Source: Altererythrobacter sp. (lineage in GTDB: Bacteria > Pseudomonadota > Alphaproteobacteria > Sphingomonadales > Sphingomonadaceae). Taken from it: a stretch of 64,000 bases of DNA. The first letter of the stretch is position 1. Each line of letters opens with the position of its first letter. This document shows positions 60,851 through 64,000 of the stretch, one piece after another. Position numbers and translations under genes: made by a program. The notes below the pieces were generated by a model. The model did not search any database, had not been told where the DNA came from, and saw nothing but the letters and a program-made list of their open reading frames with translations. The stretch covers positions 32,430 to 96,429 of the forward strand of contig JAFKFN010000015.1 of NCBI GenBank assembly GCA_017308255.1. The letters are read 5' to 3'.

Positions 60851-61765
60851 CTAAAGCGGCATACAAGACGACAGTGCGCCGCGCAGCGCCGAAGTGGACC
60901 CTTTCAGCGAAAGCATACCCTGATCCCGCCCGGCGACACGCAGATCAACCGTATCGGCATTGCCGGAGAGCGCCGACGCCAAGCCCGCGGTGCGCGGATC
61001 AAGGATGAAAGTCTTCTGTGAAGCAGTTCCAGCCGTGCCGGTGACATTGATACTGTGATCCGCGAACGCGAATGTGAAAACAACCATGCGCGCACCGGCT
61101 GCTTCCGATAGCGCCGCTATCATAACAGGGCGGTCGCGCAGACAAAGCGCGGAGAGCTTGGTCAGGGAACCAACGCCTGTGACCTCGGCAACGGCAGAGC
61201 CGTTACCTGCTTGTCGAAGTTGCCACCCGCCAACGGTGGCGGGCTTTGCCGCGCTGCGCGCGCCTGCGGTTCCATCGGGTTCATTTGATGCCTGATCGAA
61301 GCGCATGGCTACATCGCAGCTTTGCGCGCCGATGCGCGGCGGCTTGCAAAGCTGGCCGTGCAGCGAGACGATCACCTGCGTGCCTTGCTGCCGCCATGCT
61401 TGCGCACTGCCACCCCAACCGACCGTGTATCCTTGCGGCCCTGACAGCCAGACGGTGACTGGACAACCGGCAGAGCCGCAAAAGTAGCTCCAAGCATTGG
61501 CGCATTCCAGACCGGCGAGATCGGTCACATAATCTGCTGTGCCATCGTCGTTCAGATCATCCACGGGTGTTAGATACGAATCCAATATCTTTGGGGTGCC
61601 ACCCGCCGCTGCGCAGGCCGCCTTATTTTCTTGTGTGAAGGTCTGGATCGCGGTGGGCGTTTGCGCATAGACAGGCGGCGTTGTCGCAAGCGAGAGGCCA
61701 ACGACGAACATAAAACTGCCGGTTGCGGTAGAGGTACGCCTTGTAGAAATTATTGATAACGCCAT
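60851..61765 (-). CDS. Exported hypothetical protein with calcium-loop-like motif
   Basis: A 304-residue protein. Signal peptide STATGSFMFVVGLSLATTPP with cleavage after VYA. The mature part has YLTPVDDLNDDGTADYVTDL (about 62-81), which resembles a DxNxDG calcium-binding loop, and six or more cysteines (CANAWSYFCGSAGCPVTVW among them) that could form disulfides. The C-terminal half (ALSGNADTVDLRVAGRDQGM) is beta-rich. No family is recognised. ATG 61765 follows the stop of the membrane-protein gene by one base, so the two form an operon, probably an envelope pair. Confidence 0.75.
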   Translation of the reverse strand: MALSIISTRRTSTATGSFMFVVGLSLATTPPVYAQTPTAIQTFTQENKAACAAAGGTPKILDSYLTPVDDLNDDGTADYVTDLAGLECANAWSYFCGSAGCPVTVWLSGPQGYTVGWGGSAQAWRQQGTQVIVSLHGQLCKPPRIGAQSCDVAMRFDQASNEPDGTAGARSAAKPATVGGWQLRQAGNGSAVAEVTGVGSLTKLSALCLRDRPVMIAALSEAAGARMVVFTFAFADHSINVTGTAGTASQKTFILDPRTAGLASALSGNADTVDLRVAGRDQGMLSLKGSTSALRGALSSCMPL

Positions 61766-61766
61766 T

Positions 61767-62579
61767 CTAAACCCCTGCCGCTCGATCAATGGCCTTTTGA
61801 AGATCGGTTGCAAGAGCATGGGCGCAATCTTCGGTCAGGCCGCCAGCAAGTATATCCGGCTGGCTGTCCCCATCTGCGCGGATCGTGACTTCATATCCGC
61901 GCTTCTCTTGGCGGCGGCCCATATGGCGTCCTGCCATGGCGGCGGTGGAAACGCCGTTGCGTCCCGGCATGAGTGGATCGGGATCAACGACCAGCCCGCC
62001 ATGACTGACCCCCACATCCGCAACTGATTCAAGGGACATATTGATATCGCCGCTTTGGACGCCCTGCGCCGAAACCGACACCTTGACGGGTTTGCGCGCT
62101 CGCGCGCCGGGCAGCACAAAGGTGCAACCCACGCCGATGCAGACGAGTGCAACCACATAAAGACCCAAGAAGGCCCCTGTCGAGCGCGTGCCCGCCAGCA
62201 GCGCGTTCAGTAGAAGGAACAATCCGACCGCAAACAGCGGCAGCGCAGGCATGCGCGCCGCGCGCGCGGGTTCCACTTCGAACAGCAAACCGCCCGTCGC
62301 GGGATCGTCGCGACGCGTGAAACTTGCGATCTTCGGATTGCGCCATGTGTGCAGCACGTTCAGGCCGTGCCACTTCCACAGGGGTAGCGCGACCACCGCG
62401 CCGACCAGCGCCAACCGCACCAGCATGCCTATGCCGATGCTCGGCCCTGATACGACTAACAGCGCTACGCCCACCGTATTGAAAAGAAGGAAGGCCGCAC
62501 CGACCCAGAGTAATATTCGTACCCATGCTGGGCGTTGCCCTGTCTGGGAGTCAGGCTGTGCGGCGGTATTCGGTGGCAT
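61767..62579 (-). CDS. Membrane protein of unknown function, four predicted helices
   Basis: 270 residues. Hydrophobic helices lie at about 20-43, 50-72, 108-126 and 132-155 (VRILLWVGAAFLLFNTVGVA; IGIGMLVRLALVGAVVALPL; ALPLFAVGLFLLLNALLAG; FLGLYVVALVCIGVGCTFVL). A cytoplasmic C-terminal domain (about 165-270) has many small and charged residues and ends HALATDLQKAIDRAAG. No family is recognised. Translationally linked to the exported protein downstream. Confidence 0.72.
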   Translation of the reverse strand: MPPNTAAQPDSQTGQRPAWVRILLWVGAAFLLFNTVGVALLVVSGPSIGIGMLVRLALVGAVVALPLWKWHGLNVLHTWRNPKIASFTRRDDPATGGLLFEVEPARAARMPALPLFAVGLFLLLNALLAGTRSTGAFLGLYVVALVCIGVGCTFVLPGARARKPVKVSVSAQGVQSGDINMSLESVADVGVSHGGLVVDPDPLMPGRNGVSTAAMAGRHMGRRQEKRGYEVTIRADGDSQPDILAGGLTEDCAHALATDLQKAIDRAAGV

Positions 62580-62662
62580 CGTGGGCAGGCTCCGCTGGCG
62601 CATTGGGAATGATCCGGGGCGCTCAGTGATAAACCTTTCCGGGTATGGGTTTCGTCCCCTGT

Positions 62663-63829
62663 TCAGGGGAGAAATGCGCAGTTCTTGTCCAACCCCGCTA
62701 CACTGCGGGCGATGAGCGCCACGGCTTGCGCCTGCCGGTGCGTGCCGGTTTTGGTGAGAATACGCTTGAGGTGGGAGCGGACCGTCGCGCCGCCGATCCC
62801 GCGCCTCTTGGCCACAGCATCGAGCGATAAGCCGCCCGCGAGATCGGCGGCGATGATGGCTTCCATCCGCGTGAAGCCAAAGAGATCACGCAGACAGTCG
62901 GTGGCCAGCGTGGACGCTTCAGGATCGCGCACCATGACCAGCGCCAAGGGCCGGGCTGTGGCGGCAGGGCCGGATAGACCGGAGGGAGGCAAAGGTGCGA
63001 CGATCATCGTCAACGGCAGACGCTCAGCGCGCGAAATGGTCAGGGCCGCCCCAATCGCGGCAGCGTGGCCTTGGGCGGTCTGGACGCAGGCGCGGACTTG
63101 CCGCGTCATGCATTGATCGAGCGCCCCATCCGCCAGTCGCAAACGCCCGCGCTCGCTGAAAAGAGGAATCCCCGCGCGCAGCAGCGCTTCCGCCCGCGCA
63201 TTCGCCGAAACAATGCGGCAGCGCGCATCCACAGCGAAAACTGCCGCGTCAATGCGTGACAGGGTTTCAGCGGCAAGGGCGCGGTGCGCCGCCGCTTTCG
63301 CGAATTGTCCGCCGAGCCAGAAGGCGCGTTGTAGATGAGGCAACAAGATTGACACTTTGTGCCGGTCCGCATCCGCATATGCGCCTGCGCGTTCCGGACG
63401 ATGAATGCCAAGCACGCCTAGCGCCCCGTCGCTGCCGGGAAAGACCGCGCCGACCATGTGGAATATGTCGAGGGCGCGTAGCCACTCCTGATAGAATCCG
63501 CTACCGCGTTGTTCCGATGGGGAAACAAGATCATGGTCGGTCACGATGCGCCCCACGCCGAAACGCGCGGATCGCTCCACCCATAAATCCTGCCGGTGCC
63601 AATTCTCCGCCCAGGACTGCTCGCGGTCGGCCACGCGCAGATTGTCGGTATGTTCGAGAACACGAATATCGTCATCCGCGCCGTGCAGTTTCAGCACAGC
63701 GCTGGTGGATTCCAGCGTGTCCGAAATCTCCGCCGCAATTCCCGTCCACAAGGTATCATCCGCCGCCGCTTCATAGAAGCGCCCGATCAGGCCGGAAACC
63801 CGCGCATCAATGACCACCTGTGACACCAT
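62663..63829 (-). CDS. LuxR-family regulator with PAS/GAF-like sensor part
   Basis: A 388-residue regulator from ATG 63829 (a GTG at 63880 would add 17). The N-terminal region (about 1-180) resembles GAF/autoinducer-like sensors (GRFYEAAADDTLWTGIAAEI; FYQEWLRALDIFHMVGAVF). A PAS-like segment at about 200-300 contains AVFAVDARCRIVSANARAEA. The C-terminal LuxR helix-turn-helix reads LFGFTRMEAIIAADLAGGLS and RRGIGGATVRSHLKRILTKT. The signal is unknown. It probably controls the element's own genes; it lies upstream of the membrane and exported pair on the same strand. Confidence 0.85.
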   Translation of the reverse strand: MVSQVVIDARVSGLIGRFYEAAADDTLWTGIAAEISDTLESTSAVLKLHGADDDIRVLEHTDNLRVADREQSWAENWHRQDLWVERSARFGVGRIVTDHDLVSPSEQRGSGFYQEWLRALDIFHMVGAVFPGSDGALGVLGIHRPERAGAYADADRHKVSILLPHLQRAFWLGGQFAKAAAHRALAAETLSRIDAAVFAVDARCRIVSANARAEALLRAGIPLFSERGRLRLADGALDQCMTRQVRACVQTAQGHAAAIGAALTISRAERLPLTMIVAPLPPSGLSGPAATARPLALVMVRDPEASTLATDCLRDLFGFTRMEAIIAADLAGGLSLDAVAKRRGIGGATVRSHLKRILTKTGTHRQAQAVALIARSVAGLDKNCAFLP

Positions 63830-63929
63830 TCCGTTCGCCTGCCGAGGAAGTCCCTTGTCCGTCGTCAGAACATTCGGCACAACTCGCGGCGTAGATTAGC
63901 GGAGTGCGGACCTCGTCAGGGGGTTGATG

Positions 63930-64000
63930 TTAGGCGGCGAACTTGCGGTGCTGCAAGCGCCGATGTTCGATGGTCTGTTGCTTGATCCTTTCGCGCAGTT
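63930..64000 (-). CDS. C-terminal fragment of an ORF cut by the window edge
   Basis: The last 22 codons read LRERIKQQTIEHRRLQHRKF then AA and a TAA stop at 63930-63932. The segment is basic and helical. It might be the tail of a transposase or another DNA-binding protein on the element, but the visible piece is too short to identify. Confidence 0.4.
   Translation of the reverse strand, partial: LRERIKQQTIEHRRLQHRKFAA

Overview
The window looks like chromosomal DNA of a GC-rich alphaproteobacterium, most likely a sphingomonad (Sphingomonadales). The evidence is the rpe - heparinase II/III - purH gene order, a TonB-dependent receptor of the sphingomonad catabolic type, DUF2141 and IhfB proteins, the CopA/CopB copper pair, and abundant palindromic intergenic repeats of a kind common in this order. 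The species cannot be fixed from the sequence alone. No rRNA, tRNA or CRISPR array was found.

1-35.6 kb: a catabolic/accessory region. A leftward block (CaiB-type CoA transferase, VOC protein, MetE-like protein running off the left edge) diverges from a rightward block (citryl-CoA lyase-like enzyme, a lower-GC hypothetical gene, GMC oxidoreductase, a DUF559 nuclease-like gene, a metallo-beta-lactamase-fold hydrolase, a CYP199-like P450, a second MBL hydrolase, a 3-hydroxyisobutyrate dehydrogenase-like enzyme). It is interrupted by a peptidase and signalling island at 10.3-19.8 kb: oligopeptidase, M24 peptidase, cupin, OmpR/EnvZ-type two-component pair and a secreted M1 lipoprotein. From 20 to 35 kb the catabolic theme returns with a FadR-type regulator, a cytoplasmic binding-protein-like enzyme, three SDR/FAD dehydrogenases, two beta-lactamase-fold serine hydrolases, two SnoaL-like proteins, a carboxymuconolactone decarboxylase, two paralogous FAD monooxygenases, a CmcJ/NvfI-family oxygenase, an alpha/beta hydrolase and an MFS transporter. 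This is divergent from a large TonB receptor. The set (uptake, oxygenation, dehydrogenation, ester/lactone hydrolysis, CoA activation, C-C cleavage) fits import and breakdown of a complex oxygenated natural product or aromatic; the substrate is not identifiable here.

35.6-58.3 kb: mostly core functions. These are ihfB, a GntR regulator, a POT peptide transporter, a HAD-like lipoprotein, a membrane-tethered LuxR protein coupled to dxs, a Zur/Fur regulator, msrA, purH, heparinase-like, rpe, DUF2141, a nucleotidyltransferase-like/diacylglycerol-kinase-like pair, an M20 amidohydrolase, copper resistance copAB and an SDR.

58.3-64 kb: an integrated element. It has an AT-richer junction, a tyrosine recombinase, imperfect direct repeats with a palindromic core, two small conserved-looking proteins, an exported protein with a partner membrane protein, a PAS/LuxR regulator, and a truncated ORF at the right edge.

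Palindromic repeats of several families occur in nearly every gap of the first 32 kb, with one more at 51.2 kb. One family brackets the DUF559 gene. Start sites below were chosen from overlap with the upstream stop, Shine-Dalgarno quality and family alignment from memory; no database search was possible.
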